Source: Mortierella sp. BCC40632
Taxonomy: Eukaryota; Mortierellomycota; Mortierellomycetes; Mortierellales; Mortierellaceae
DNA length: 64,000 nucleotides
Assembly: GCA_011634665.1 (NCBI GenBank)
Contig: WAEK01000008.1
Coordinates: 2,411,501-2,475,500, forward strand
Direction: 5' to 3'
Below the pieces are notes generated by a model. It was given only the letters and a program-made list of their open reading frames with translations, did not search any database and was not told the DNA's origin. The position numbers were made by a program, and so were the translations under genes. Shown here in pieces: positions 48,469-60,364 of this stretch. Numbering within the stretch: position 1 is the stretch's first letter; every line of letters starts with the position of its first letter.

Positions 48469-49186
48469 CCCGGATCACGTTAGGGAGGGGAGGGGTTGTT
48501 TAATGGTATTGGAGAGGAAATGGAAGGGCGAACGATCTGTAGGAAAAAAGATAAAATGAAAAGAGGGGAGAGTGAAGGAGAGAAAGAGAGAGATTCCAGG
48601 GTAAAAGTAAATGAATGGAGAGGAGAAGGAGTTTGTCCTGAAAAAAAAAAGTGAGATTCAGTCGCCGCAGCTTGTTGTCTTAATCAGCACCGAACTGGGA
48701 AAGCAGTCTTTGTTTTGTCAGCAGCAAAAAAAAAAAAAAAAAAAAATTGCCCTTTGCCTAAGCCAAAGGTATTTGGGCCAACAAGTGGCTCCCAGAAAAT
48801 TTGCTCGAGCTTCGCCTTGTAGAACGGAGATATCCGACTGAGAATGAAACGCCAAAGAGGTTGACAATGGGAGCCACTTTTCTGCTAGCTATTGCGCTGT
48901 CGTCTTCAAAGACTGCTGGTTTCCAATTGGGAGCTTTAGGCTTTTTAGAAAAAAAAAAAAAAAAAAGAGGAATTGCTATGGGACCTGGTGCTAAAAGACA
49001 ACCATTTTGAAGACCATGAGGAGGGATTTTCTTAGTGCTTGCGACAGCCAGTGGCCCTGTTAAAGCGATGGTTCCTAATAGTCCATCGAAAGAAGCAACA
49101 GAGCATCCATCTCACAGTTTAGGTAGCATAGTCCATTGTATACCAAAATTAAATGTCGAGTTCTTTATTGAAGGAGGGGTTTTGCA
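48469..49186 (-). promoter_or_regulatory. REI1 promoter and 3' flank of the TMEM62-like gene
   Basis: No gene is seen. Plus-strand purines at 48555-48597 form a pyrimidine tract on the REI1 sense strand about 90-130 bp upstream of its start. A-runs lie at 48726-48745 and 48951-48966. Confidence 0.4.
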
Positions 49187-52100
49187 CTATGACAGTTCTC
49201 TCCTGGTCGCTCTCTTGGTCGTCAATGTCGACTCGGAATCTATTTCACCATTGGCCACTGACCCATTCTCTGCTGGACGGACTAGTGACGGACTAATCAG
49301 ACTCATACGCTCTTGAGTCCTGAGTTCAATATCATCGAAATGATGATCGTCTATCGGATGTGTCGAGTTGAGTCCATGACCATGATCTAGTTCCTGGTCA
49401 TCCTCCTTTAAGAGAGTATCCCTCTCAATCCTGGAACGACTCCATCCCACCATAAACATAAGCCAACCTACCACCAATAACCACCAAGTATTGAGGCCAG
49501 TCCAGATTACACTTGGGCCATACAGCTCTGCTGTCATCAGGACAGAGCAGCACCGGAAGACCCAGATTCCAAATACTAGGCAACGGACATACCATGTCCG
49601 ATGGTAGGGTCGTAGGCGATGAGGATTCGTAGGCGAATATAAATATCCAGAAGGTGTTGCACACAGAGTGAGATAATATAAAAAGATGATCAGATCATAC
49701 ACCACGGTCCAAATGGTGCTCATCCATGTATCTGCCATTGGCACCCAGGTGCCTCCAGGACCGTCGTGTGATTGAGATGTATCAATTGGTCCCGAAAGGA
49801 TTCCACCTGTAACAATCGTGATGGCATCCGAGACGAAATACAAAGGTCGTTTCACACGGTCAGGTCCTGTATAATCCACACTGGAAGCGCCAAGGCCACC
49901 TCCAAGATGACCGCCTGCATTGGGCAAATAAATTCCTTGAAGATAAAAGTAACCATCTCCTTGGTCGCCTGCAGCGGGGACAAAATTTCCCCAGAAATGA
50001 GGCATGGTCACAAGCATCAGGGCAAAGATCAATGTCGTGTAAAACAATAAAGTCTGGGTTGAAAAATGAACAAACCGAACCACATGAGCATGGATAGTAT
50101 GGTTCACAAGAAGATTCCAGAGTCGGCGATGGGAAGGGACAGTGGACAGGGTGGAAGACAATCGATAAAGATGACTACGTTTCTGTTCCAACCATGCCTC
50201 ATATCCGTTCCTGAAGAGAGGCTTTGATGAAACATCGGACGAGTCCTTTGGAGACAGTGGAGGGGGTGCAGTTTGCAAGTAGAGTGAATACACCTTGGGC
50301 AGAATCAAAAGCACAACAACAACAAAGAGGTATCCTGCAGTGAAGAGGGCCTTGATCTACATTTATAAAAAGCAAGATAGAAGAGAAGAGAAAGAGTCAA
50401 TTGGTTCATGTTAGCGGGTTGGGGTACCTTGGGTAGTTTCCACAAGAAATGATATATAGGATATTGACCAAGAGAGGGGGGAAAAAAAGTTACCAGGAGA
50501 GCAATGTTTGCCCACATGATCCATTCTGCAAATCCGCCCTTCATATCGGAACGATGACCGTCCACTCGGAATTTTGTCTGACTGACTCCACTCCGACCAG
50601 AGCGATCAATAATCTTGATTTCCAAGTCATGGTCTTCTCCACCATGATAGAGACTCGGGTCCCATTCCGATACATACAATGGAAGGAATTCATTGTCCTC
50701 TGTCCGGTCCTCATATTTAGTTCCTGCAAATGTTGCTGGTTTGTCATGAAGTTTACCATCGATACGAATCTCAATGGTAATATCCTTTCTCATATATTCC
50801 AATTGTTCCTCTTCAGTCGTCACCTGAGAATCCGTCCAGGCCAAAAAGCGAATATGAGTACTGGTCAAGATCCTGTTTACAGGTTCATGTTTTGGGATCA
50901 TATATCTCGAATCCTTTGGGTTTGTCACAAGGACAATAGGGTTTGTTGGCAATCGGCGACCTAGAACTGGTTTCATCGATTTTGTATTGTTGGCAGATCC
51001 AGTCGAGCCTGAGTCCCGAGTGTCTGATTCATCGCCTTCGACAATTGGAGCTTCATCGTACTTGGAAGGTAGGATGGCGGGCGGAATGGTCGTCATAGAC
51101 ATGGATACGTCCACAAAGGAAATCATATCGTGATCGACCGCCATGATTCTGTAGACTCCATTCTGTTTCATATCGCCTACTTCTAGCTCCAAAAAGTGTG
51201 TCGGTTGATATGTCTGGAGAGCATCTCCAAGGCCTGTATTGTGTTGTAAAAAAAGCTGTGTTGGTAGGAGTGAAATGCAGAGAGTCGTCCAATGCTTGAA
51301 AGTAAAGACTTGCCAATAGTCATACCCCACTTTAGTTTGTGCAAATGACCGCACATGTACACACTAAATGATTTGGAGAGTTCGGCAAAGCTTTCACCTC
51401 CTGATGTCTCTCCAAACATGGTCGTTGTAACTGGGTAATGCGAGAACTAGTATTTTCCAATTTAGTTGACTTTGTTATTACCACATCTGTCCAAAAAAAA
51501 AAAAAAAAAAAAAAAAAGAGACCGGCAACCAACAGGTAGCAAAGATAGTCTTACCACAAACGTGTGATTGTTGCCTTTTGACAATGCCAGCCTTTTAGAG
51601 AGATAATTCATGTCTGACGTTTCAAACAGTCCAAAAAAGTTGTATGGACGAGCTGGGCCTGGTTTTGGACTAACAATAGGCGTAAAGAGAGGTCAAGGCG
51701 TTCATATCTTTAAAAAAAAAAAAAGGAATGCATTGCCGACGGAGATGACGATATCCATTTCGCTCAAACTTTTCAACGGTTCTTACCACGCATCAATGCC
51801 GATGAATCCGTATTTGCCATAATCGGCCTTTACATCAAACATGAATCCCGGCGTTCTGGAGGCACTCATCGTAGCAAACATATTCTCTTTTGAATCCCAT
51901 GCTGGGACATTGAAACAATCATGGTTTCCTCGAAGGTCGTGCCAGAAGGTACCGTTTCGTTTGGTAAGCACTCCAGATTCTTCTAATGCGTTTCGATAGG
52001 TTTTCCATTCTTCTGTATATTGCATGGAGCCGACCAACTTTTTGTCCTTGGCATCTGTCAGATCTCCTGTGACGACTACAAAGGAGGGCTCGACCAGAGG

Positions 52101-52656
52101 AAGGGCGGTGGAAAGAAAAGAGTAAAAGTTGGCAGTGCTGGCTTTCCGGAAGGTACTAATGTGAAGGTCAGAGACCTACCAGCGAAAGATACGTTTATGC
52201 AATTGGGAGGTCAAAAAAAAGAGTTTATCGGTGAACAGAGTGCACACCTGCTTCCTCCCCCAAAAGATTCGATCACAAGCAACTTGCGTGATCGAAGGTG
52301 CTGACACCCAATGGACAAACAGAAAGCCTATAGCTCTAGAGTTAAGCCGAGCCATGAGTTTCTCTTACCTGGACAAAGTAAAAAAGCTTGTCCTTGCTAT
52401 CACCTATTATTACTTCGTCCTGTTCTGATTGTTTAGAGTCTTTCAAGAACTCAGGGGTGGTTGGTGTCCTGTCGCCCAGTTGCCTTGAACGGACCATCGA
52501 TTTGTTGGCAAGGTGATCGAGATGAACGGCGTAATACCATGATGAAAGGACCAGTGAGAATAATGGAAAGAATGCCAATGTAGTTCTGATCCATGATCGC
52601 CTCGGAGTATGGCCTGCTAGAGAGGCATCTGTTGCATGCGCCGTCAGACGTGACAT
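49187..52656 (-). CDS. TMEM62-like calcineurin-type metallophosphoesterase, membrane protein
   Basis: Six minus-strand exons in phase (52369-52656, 51787-52175, 51555-51669, 51326-51446, 50494-51233, 49187-50356) give about 940 residues. A signal-anchor helix is at about 27-45. The phosphoesterase domain shows S-D-L-H-I (D-x-H, about 98-101), V-V-T-G-D-L-T-D, R-G-N-H-D, S-H-Y-P and C-G-H-L-H, so all five metal and phosphate motifs are present. The segment GLGDALQTYQP...FLELEVGDMKQNG then leads to a beta-rich domain, as in animal TMEM62. Several hydrophobic helices fill the last 390 residues (for example GYLFVVVVLLILPKVYSLYL). The substrate is unknown; the catalytic side would be luminal or outside by topology. 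It is divergent from the PIH1 gene. Confidence 0.88.
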
Positions 52657-53234
52657 TGTCCTGTTGCCAAGCCTTGGTTACGGAGCGGCTTCTGTTTAAT
52701 ATTGTGAGCCCTCTTATAAATACTTGTTCGGGGAAGAGGAGGAGAGTGTGGAAGGGAAGTGAGAGAGTCAACAAGCGGATGATGGCAACAATGGATAGTA
52801 AAAGTAGTGAGCAGTGATGTGGAGGAGAGGAGCCGGAGGAGGGGTAAGTGAAGATGAGTTCGGGAATGGAGTTTCTGCTTCGCCGAGTAACGTGAACTTG
52901 CTGGTTTGGTTCTTCGTGGCTTTCCCTTCTCCAGCCAAGTTGCCGCAGGCACCACCTTGCAGCCTTGCAGGAGTCTCAAATGTCGGTGGAACCCTCTCCT
53001 CTTGCCCCTCCTTATTTCCATTTGAATCTCCAGCAAATAAAGAAATTCACCATTGCTACATAGTATGCATGGAGGCATGGTAGATAGGACGCACACAGAG
53101 TGTTGGTAGGTGGAGTAGATGATGGGCGAAGGAGCGCTGCTGTGTGGCGACTTGAGAAAGATAATCGAGTGCTACTGAACCAGGTGTTTCTACTACTACT
53201 AGGATATATTGTAGCCAGTAAAGCGCGGTGGACG

Positions 53235-53270
<36 letters not shown>

Positions 53271-53694
53271 CGTTTGATCCAAGTATCTGCCAATTGAGTT
53301 GGATTGCTCGGTATCGGAGGAGGATACACTGCTTTGATATCCACGTCTAGCAGGGATTTGGACAGCAGCCAATGGTCAACAAGGGCCAAGGAAGTTGTTG
53401 GTGTAGTAGCTCAGGTCCTCAGCAAAAAGCTTTAACCCAATTATTCTATATCCTTTTGGTAGCGACCTTGGCTAGCTATCATGCCACCCATCCGTTCATC
53501 CTAAAAGGGCCACGTCTACCGATACTATCCGCAGCGCGGTGAGATGACAGGCCATTTCCTATCGAACAGAGCTACCTCAACTGAGCCACAAATCGATATG
53601 GTGTTCAAGCTGAAATCCTACCAAACCGAAACGCTTATCATTGCACGATCAAGAGAACGTCAGAGAGAGAAAAGGAATCCTCAGTCAACAGATC
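52657..53694. promoter_or_regulatory. Divergent promoter region (TMEM62-like / PIH1D1-like)
   Basis: One kb without a gene. The TMEM62 side has plus-strand purines at 52730-52770, a sense-strand pyrimidine leader. A run of about 30 A is at 53236-53265. A small structured core (53100-53220) encodes nothing recognisable. Confidence 0.4.
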
Positions 53695-55139
53695 ATGTCA
53701 TTCCTGGAATTTGATGAACCCAATGAGACACCTAGCTCATTTCTGCTAGCCTCCAACACCAATGACCGCAATCAGTCACTCAAGGAACGCGATGAGATCG
53801 ATGAGGATGAGTTGATGGAAGTTTTTCGTAAAGACCCCAAGGCAGCCCTTGCCTTGGCAGAAAATTATCTCCAGGCCTCACAAGCACCTAAACAAGCTAT
53901 GACAGAGTTTACACCTTCTCCAGGATTTGTAGTAGAGACCGTGATGACTGAGGACTGGAAGGATACTCGGGCAGCTGGAGTCAATCCGACAGGTTTCCCA
54001 AAGGACTCGCGTGTGTTTATTAATATCTGTTCCTCGGATCAACTTCCTAAACCTGCTCGGGCGACAGAGGCTGAAATCCAGAAGGCTATTAATGCAGAAA
54101 AGGATGCGACCTATCAAGTACCATTCCAAATCAGCTTGCCTCGAGAGTATCATAATGCTGGTATGCCAGGATCGCCACTATTTTCCCTTTTTTTTTTGTT
54201 CGCTCGGATAAGCTTCACAGATCAGCGCAGAGTGCCTTTAGTACAGTCAGTACTTTGATCGCTGACGTTGCTTGCTTTTCCTCCATTGATACGCTTTAGG
54301 TCAAAAGAGCTATCTTGTCGTTGATGCTTGCATCAACACTGAGCCATACAAGCGTACCGAAAAAGACTTTGATTTCAAGTTGTATATCATGGAGCTAGCC
54401 ATGGAATGGGTCGAAGAGAAATGCCGCGTCAAACTCAGTAGAAGTAAGATCCCTCTCAGTTGAACGATGCTTAGAGCGATCCACGCAGGAGTTAAAAAAA
54501 AGTCCATGCAACTGAAAGAACGGTTTTGTCCTTGGCTTCTAGACTTTCAGTTACCTGGAATTGGATCCAAAGATTCGCTTCCCAAGCGCTCTGTCCTTCT
54601 TCCAAAACCTTCTGCGATCCAGGAAGTTGAACAGACCCCAGTAAGAGTCGACAAGTTGATCAAAGCCAGTGCCGATAGTCCGCCAAAGCAGAACTCAAAA
54701 AAAGTCGAGAAGGCAGGAGGTGTTTTTCATGTTCCTATCATGGGCAAGACAGATATCGATTTGAAGAGTAGGCTGATGCCGTGTCCACGAGGAACCTTGG
54801 GAATCATTGTCGAGGTGGATCTCCCTAATCATGTAAGTGTTTTTTCATAGTTTTGGTGTATCTGAATCCCGCTCTATTATATGATTGGTAACCCCAATGA
54901 CTGACGGACACCCGTGCCAATATTAGAAAGATATTTCGGGAGTCACTCTTGACGTCGTGCTTCCAGACAAGCTTGTGCTTCATTCAAAAAGTCAGGGCTT
55001 TGAGATCGACCAAGGAAGAGAGTACCATACAGAGATCGATATGCCTAATGAGCCGCTTGATCTGGAGAGCGTTCGTGCAGTGTTTAATAAGAAGCGGGGT
55101 GTGCTCCGTGTATTCACAGCAAAACGGCGACGATCATAA
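53695..55139 (+). CDS. PIH1D1: PIH1 domain protein, R2TP subunit (PIH1D1/Nop17-like)
   Basis: Four exons in phase (53695-54160, 54300-54443, 54543-54832, 54927-55139) give about 370 residues. The PIH1 domain covers about 75-210: T-P-S-P-G-F-V-V-E-T, V-F-I-N-I-C-S-S-D-Q-L-P-K-P, then VPFQISLPR and SYLVVDACINTEPYKR. After a linker the C-terminus (about 300-370: DISGVTLDVVLPDKLVLHSK, KKRGVLRVFTAKR) is a CS-like beta domain. PIH1D1 with Tah1/RPAP3 and RuvBL1/2 forms R2TP, which with Hsp90 assembles box C/D snoRNPs, RNA polymerase II and PIKK kinases. The start is the ATG at 53695; the upstream frame stays open without another ATG. The next gene begins only about 207 bp after the stop. Confidence 0.9.
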
Positions 55140-55346
55140 TGCCTCTCAGAAAAGAGCAAGAGAGAATAAAAAAAAAATATATGTTCTCGTCTCGGGCATG
55201 TGAAGAAATCGTTTGTGGGGGAGAGGAGGGAGAGTCGCGTGGAGTAGTGGCTTGGAGGGAGAGGGGATCTCTCTCACTCTCCGTCAAGCTTCGCCTTGTC
55301 GACCCGGACTTGCGACGAGACGAGAAAAGTGTAGGAAGGAACCGAC
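55140..55346 (+). promoter_or_regulatory. Short intergenic spacer before the Pex39-like gene
   Basis: Only 207 bp separate the PIH1 stop from the next start. AATAAA at 55166-55171 can end the PIH1 transcript. A pyrimidine-rich bit (about 55267-55284) precedes the next start. Confidence 0.4.
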
Positions 55347-55663
55347 ATGACATCCACACCGCAACAGGAGCCCATTTACCAACGATTCGAGAAGTATGAC
55401 TTTGAGAATGATGCCACTTTCCAGGTATTCCACTACGGAGCGATGCCAAGGACATGACCGTTTTTTCAGTCTTCATTCTAGGAGAAGGGGGCGCCCCATG
55501 TCGCCGTCTCGGAACAAAAAGAAAGAAAGAAATACTGAGCTCATCATCTCGGCCTTTCCTGTAGGGTGGTCTCAAGTCCATCTTAGGCAACAATCCATCG
55601 GCATCGAGTAAAGACCAGGAAGATGCCATCTTGAATGCAAAGTTTTTCTACTTTTCACGGTAA

Positions 55664-55697
<34 letters not shown>

Positions 55698-56400
55698 CCT
55701 CCAACACATGACACATCCGGATGAGTGAATGGAGCAGCTACCAACTATGGGAAATGCCTACTTGATATCTGGTCACTTTGTCAATAGCTTTGTGGAAAAA
55801 TTTGATCTTGCTCAATTCAAGGCGTGGCAGGCTACAAAGGAGAGCTCCTCAGGAGCAGCTACCACTCAGATTCTGCAGGAGGAACCATCCATAAGTGATG
55901 CCGGATCAGCGCCAGGAGCCCAAGATTCTACAGGTATACAAAAAAAAAAAAAAAAAAAAAAAAAAGGCTCGACTGAGAAGCAACATACGCATGGATCTGG
56001 ACAGGATGTGCATCTTTCTGGGAACAAATCCCAACACAGAGAAAGAAAGAACAAACTTGGATATTCTCGCAGTGCTTTAACATGGGATCTCGTCATTGTC
56101 AACAACAATAGAACCTAGCTACCCTGCATCCTTCCAGGAGATCTGTGAGCTGATTGCGTCTGGCAGACCTATTCCAGGTACGGTACAACTTTTAAATGCT
56201 GGTGAATCACGTAAAGAGTCCTTCCCCTTTTCCTTCCTCCCCCCCTGGCCCCCTGGATCCCAATGATGTGTGGAGTATTGACTGCTCTGTAATATTCTTC
56301 AGGTATTCGACAGATTCCGAACGAGCTTGCCGAGGGCACACCAAGTTTGCCAGCAATGAACCCCAGACCCAAGCCATGGGAAAAGCCTACCCCTGCTTAG
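55347..56400 (+). CDS. Small Pex39/C6orf226-like protein with KPWE motif
   Basis: Five small exons in phase (55347-55424, 55565-55659, 55788-55933, 56112-56177, 56303-56400) give about 160 residues. The N-terminus reads YQRFEKYDFENDATFQGGLK, then FFYFSRFVEKFDLAQFKAW. The C-terminus reads Y-P-A-S-F-Q-E-I-C-E-L-I-A-S-G-R-P-I-P-G-I-R-Q-I-P, then R-P-K-P-W-E-K at the end. A Pro-A-S-F...L-I-x-S-G-x-P-I-P-G block followed by K-P-W-E is the signature I associate with fungal and human C6orf226/YJR012C relatives, recently assigned as Pex39, a helper of Pex7-dependent peroxisomal import. That assignment rests on motif memory, not a search. Other possibility: an uncharacterised DUF family with the same C-terminus. 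No signal peptide or membrane helix is seen. Confidence 0.75.
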
Positions 56401-57743
56401 TGCTTGCCTCACTTGAGCAATATGATAAAAAAATGCCTTTTGATACATTTGACTATCTAGAGACAGCCACAGGTGGGCTACCAGCAAAGAAAAAAAGAAA
56501 AAAAAAAAGTCTTTGATTTTTCAGCTATTGCGGTTATGATTTTCCCATGAAAGTGATCAAAAAAATGACTTGGAACCCCCTTTCCATCGCCTTGAGCTTC
56601 ACGTGTGGGAAGGAATCGGAAGGAGGTTGTAAAAAAAAAAAAGGTCTTGAAAGTAGCACAGGAGTGGCCTTGCTTGCTGTGTTCGTGATGCAGTAATCTC
56701 TCTCTCTCTCTCTCCTCTTCTCCTGGTGAGAGATGAACCCCAAAGATCACATAATTCCTTGATTCTGTCACTTGCTTTTGCATTTTTCTTTCGTGTAGAA
56801 AGGTTGATGAGAAGGATGATATCAATTTTTTTTCCCGTCTTCACTTTCCAAAAAAGAGACTTGTACTGTACTGCTATCCGTTCGTTCCATGCCATATTTT
56901 ATTTTAAAAATCTCCAACATTGCTGCGATTCTTGCTCTCCCGAGTCACTTTCTAGTCTCCATGCCTCTCAGTTGTATTGACCCCTATCCTTGAAATTGTG
57001 TGTACCTGACAGTCTGACAGGGGTCCAAAACTCAGCTAGGATATCTTTTTTTTGTAATCAGGGCAGTTGAGGCAGGCGCTGACAGGCGCAGGTGGTGCGT
57101 GAAAGGTAACACCGCATGGGCGGGGCAAGAGAGACTAAGAGCCACAGCAAAGTGCACAGGGTACCATTTTTTTGATCACCAACCAAGACAGTAACGCGCG
57201 AGGGACGTCATATGGTGCCTGCGGGCTTTTTTACGGATGCAAAAGCACCATGGGCGGGAGGGTTGAAGGGGGAAGCGGAGGAGGGGTGGGGGGTAGGAGA
57301 GAGGGGCTAGGTCACGCGCAGCGGCAGAATCGCATTTTTTTTCTTCTTCTTTGCCTTGCATGTTCTACTTGCTCATTACTCTTACTCCATCCCGCCACCA
57401 TCCATCCATCCATCGCCATCTAATTCGCGTCGCTGTCAGCAATACTTTCCTTCGCTGTCGCCTTCATATCCAGTCACCGTCCCAGGATTCTCCTCCCAAA
57501 AAAAAGAGCTCTTTCCATCCCATCATTGAGCTTAGTTGTTTGCACGACATCCAACCCCAACTGGCTTCTGGCCAAACCCTTTTCACCTTGATTCTCGAAA
57601 CTACGTCTTTCTCTTTGAGCTATCGATACACTTGTTGGTGAAAAGGCATTAGACACGACATCAGGACATAAAGACCCCTCTTCCTTCATCCACTATTTCT
57701 TAAAGCACAGACCAGCCAAGCCAGAAGTAAAGGTTTCTGACCC
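56401..57743 (+). promoter_or_regulatory. Intergenic region upstream of the KIAA0930-like gene
   Basis: No gene is supported. A (CT)n bit is at 56697-56714. From 57260 to 57310 the plus strand is G-rich, then pyrimidine-rich (57336-57520) before the next start. Confidence 0.35.
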
Positions 57744-60061
57744 ATGTCGGACCTTCGAACTATTCTTGATCGACTCGTCCAGGAAAATCTTCATGGGCCT
57801 ATCAGTGCTGGGACTCAAGGTGGGCATTCTTGAACCAAACAACAGTATTCACCCAGCAACAACAACGAGAAGACGACCTCAATTGCTAATCTAGGGCACC
57901 TTTCTATGGGATGCAGGCCAAGCTAACGCCAATCATGGTGCCTCTCTAGACGAAGACATGGATGCACTGGACCCAAGGTAACTGAGCTATGCTCTCGCTA
58001 GAATATGGCTTGCACTGTAGGTGGCGTCTCTACTCTCAGGCTAACTGATGCACTGATGTACTATTATAGATGGCGACAGCTCTTTCAAGAGTTTTTTGTA
58101 TCTGAGAGTTCAGACGATAGAAATGACGACCTACTATTCTTTGTACAAAGGGTGCCCGAAAGGGACGATACCAGCACGGAAGCAGCTCCCGACCCGGTCT
58201 TTGTAAAGCGAAAGGTCAAGGATGCTGGGCTTTGGTCGTTGTTAACACTAGAACAAGAAGCAGACGTACTCTGGAAGGACACGTTTTTTCTAAATGTCAT
58301 TGTTCAGGTGTGTCGAGATACTGTTGCTCTGCTGAGGATTTGTCGCCATTTTGACTTTGAGTGATTAGGAACCTGGGTGCTGGGTTGACTTGATTTTGCT
58401 AACCTTTTTATTTTTTCGTGTGTGTGTGCGTGTCCCTACCCTGCATAAAGCTACATTGCAAGCTGACAGTTGCAGTCTGTTCACGCGTCGCGGTCACTAA
58501 TCCAGCAACCGGAATGACAAAGTCGTCCATGATCTGCACGCGGAAACACGTCTCAAAGCGCGTGTATGCACTGCCTACTAAAGCCCGCATGGATGTCAAA
58601 GAAGAGTCTGTAGAGTGCTCGTGGCCCTCTATTTACTATGTGATCGACGATTTCGAGGACATGTTTGAACAAGTCATGGTCCAGGAAAATGAGTATCTTT
58701 GTGTCGAGCTTGCCGTTACTATCCCTAATGTCGCGCCTTCAGGATCCAACCTCTCTAATCCATCATCTCCTACGGCTCAAAAAGGATCGGGCTCTAACAG
58801 TTCGAGCAGACACCAAAGTTCGCGGAGGGTAGGCCATGACAACTGGGATCCTGTTCAAGGTGAAGGACTCCAGGAAGGACGACCATTTCCCGCAATGTCA
58901 ACGCAAGGGAGCAAAGTTACGCTTTTTCAGGGAGCAGCTGGATTTTCCAGCCTTCTAGACATCTACCAGCACAAAGCCGCACCCAAGATCGGAAGACGAT
59001 TCAAATTTGGTCCTCATTCGATCCCGACAGAGTTTATCCTGATGCGAGGCCCTGGAAAGAAAGGAGGGGCGCAGGTAGGCTGCGTTCATTTTTGATATTC
59101 TAGACTGCGTCATTTCTCAGCAAGGTGATCAGGCATGACGCCATTAGTACTAACCGTCGCTACCCTTTTTTTCCCCTGCTTAATATAGGTCGCTGTCACA
59201 GCCTCTCATATTAGAGACGATCCGTCTACGGATCTTGTGGATGCCTCTTTTCCTGTCACCAAGAGCAGCCCAGTGACACAGTCCTCGCCGACACGGACTA
59301 GCGCCTCTGGTGGTGCAAGGAACTTTGAATCCGATTCAGCACTCGCTCAACGCCAACCATCGGGACGCGGACATCGTAACGAAGCTATATCCCCATCAGC
59401 CCACGAAAAATTGCTCCCACCTGTACCAAACCAAGGAGAAAGAGGTCGAAATCCACCTCAAAGTCACTCGAGTCTTTTACCTAGTCAACATACACAAGAG
59501 CCATACACCACACATTCTTCTGCGCACAATACATCATTTAATAACAAACTGCATCCCACTTCAACCCCCGCCTTCTCGAGTTCTCCACCATCACCACCAC
59601 CAAAATCCTTTTCCGCAGGATCGTTCTTCCAGTCTTTGCGCCGAATCTCTTTAGCGACCATTGCCCAAGCTGTTTCAGGAGTTGGAGTAAATGAAGAAGA
59701 ATACCCGAACAGCTCGAGTCAAATTAGTAACCAGAGACCATCAGCAGGCTATGACTACACAAGGTCTCAACCCAACCCACTAGGCTCAAATGAACAACAG
59801 CCGCAAACAGAATCACTCCATACTCCAGGGTCTCATCAAGCAGGTGGAGCCACGAGTAGCAGTGCAAGTAGTTTTACGACGCAAGAGAGTGGACTCTTGT
59901 CAGGGATTGGAACACGCCAAGAGATTGAGGCGTTGGTGAGGCAACCACAGAGTCTTCGATGTTGTATGACCTTTGTGAACGTGCCTTGGACGAGTATTGC
60001 GATACAACTTATGGAACATGCTCAACAACATCGCCATAGACAAGGACGGATGCCCATCTAA
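57744..60061 (+). CDS. KIAA0930 homologue (conserved, function unknown)
   Basis: Exons 58070-58307, 58451-59074 and 59189-60061 join in phase, and exons 57744-57819 and 57895-57977 precede them, giving about 630 residues. Matches to animal KIAA0930 are W-R-Q-L-F-x-E-F-F, the D-D-L-L-F-F-V-Q-R start, L-N-V-I-V-Q-L-H-C-K-L-T-V-A-V-C-S-R, R-K-H-V-S-K-R-V-Y-A-L-P-T-K, P-S-I-Y-Y-V-I-D-D-F-E-D-M-F, T-L-F-Q-G, F-G-P-H-S-I-P-T-E-F-I-L-M-R-G-P-G-K-K-G and the C-terminal VPWTSIAIQLMEH. A disordered Ser/Pro/Gln-rich insert of about 200 residues lies before the C-terminal helix. The junction between the first two exons does not keep phase with GT-AG sites: the protein reads ...SAGTQ/GTFLWDAG... only if one base is ignored. 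Function is unknown in any organism I know of. Confidence 0.85.
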
Positions 60062-60364
60062 TTCATGATGGGGACCATGTATTTGAGAACACGTCGAACT
60101 TAGAATGAATGGACATTGTGACATTTTTTTTTTACTCCTCTCCTCCCTCTTACATCTGTTTTGACTAAAGTCTGGAACTATGACCGTACAGTTTTTATTT
60201 CAACACGCACTTGCTCGATATACTTTCTGCAAGCACGAATGTGATTGAAAGATATATTACAACACTTTGCAAAAGAGAATGCTAGGGGAGTACAGACAGG
60301 ACAGGATGGAGAGAGAGAGAGATCACATTCTTCGCTTCTTTGTTGGTGTCAACATGACGTGTTT
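60062..60364. other. Convergent 3' region
   Basis: Three hundred bases between convergent genes. It holds T9 at 60125-60133 and a short (GA)n at 60308-60322, and no coding signal. Confidence 0.4.
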
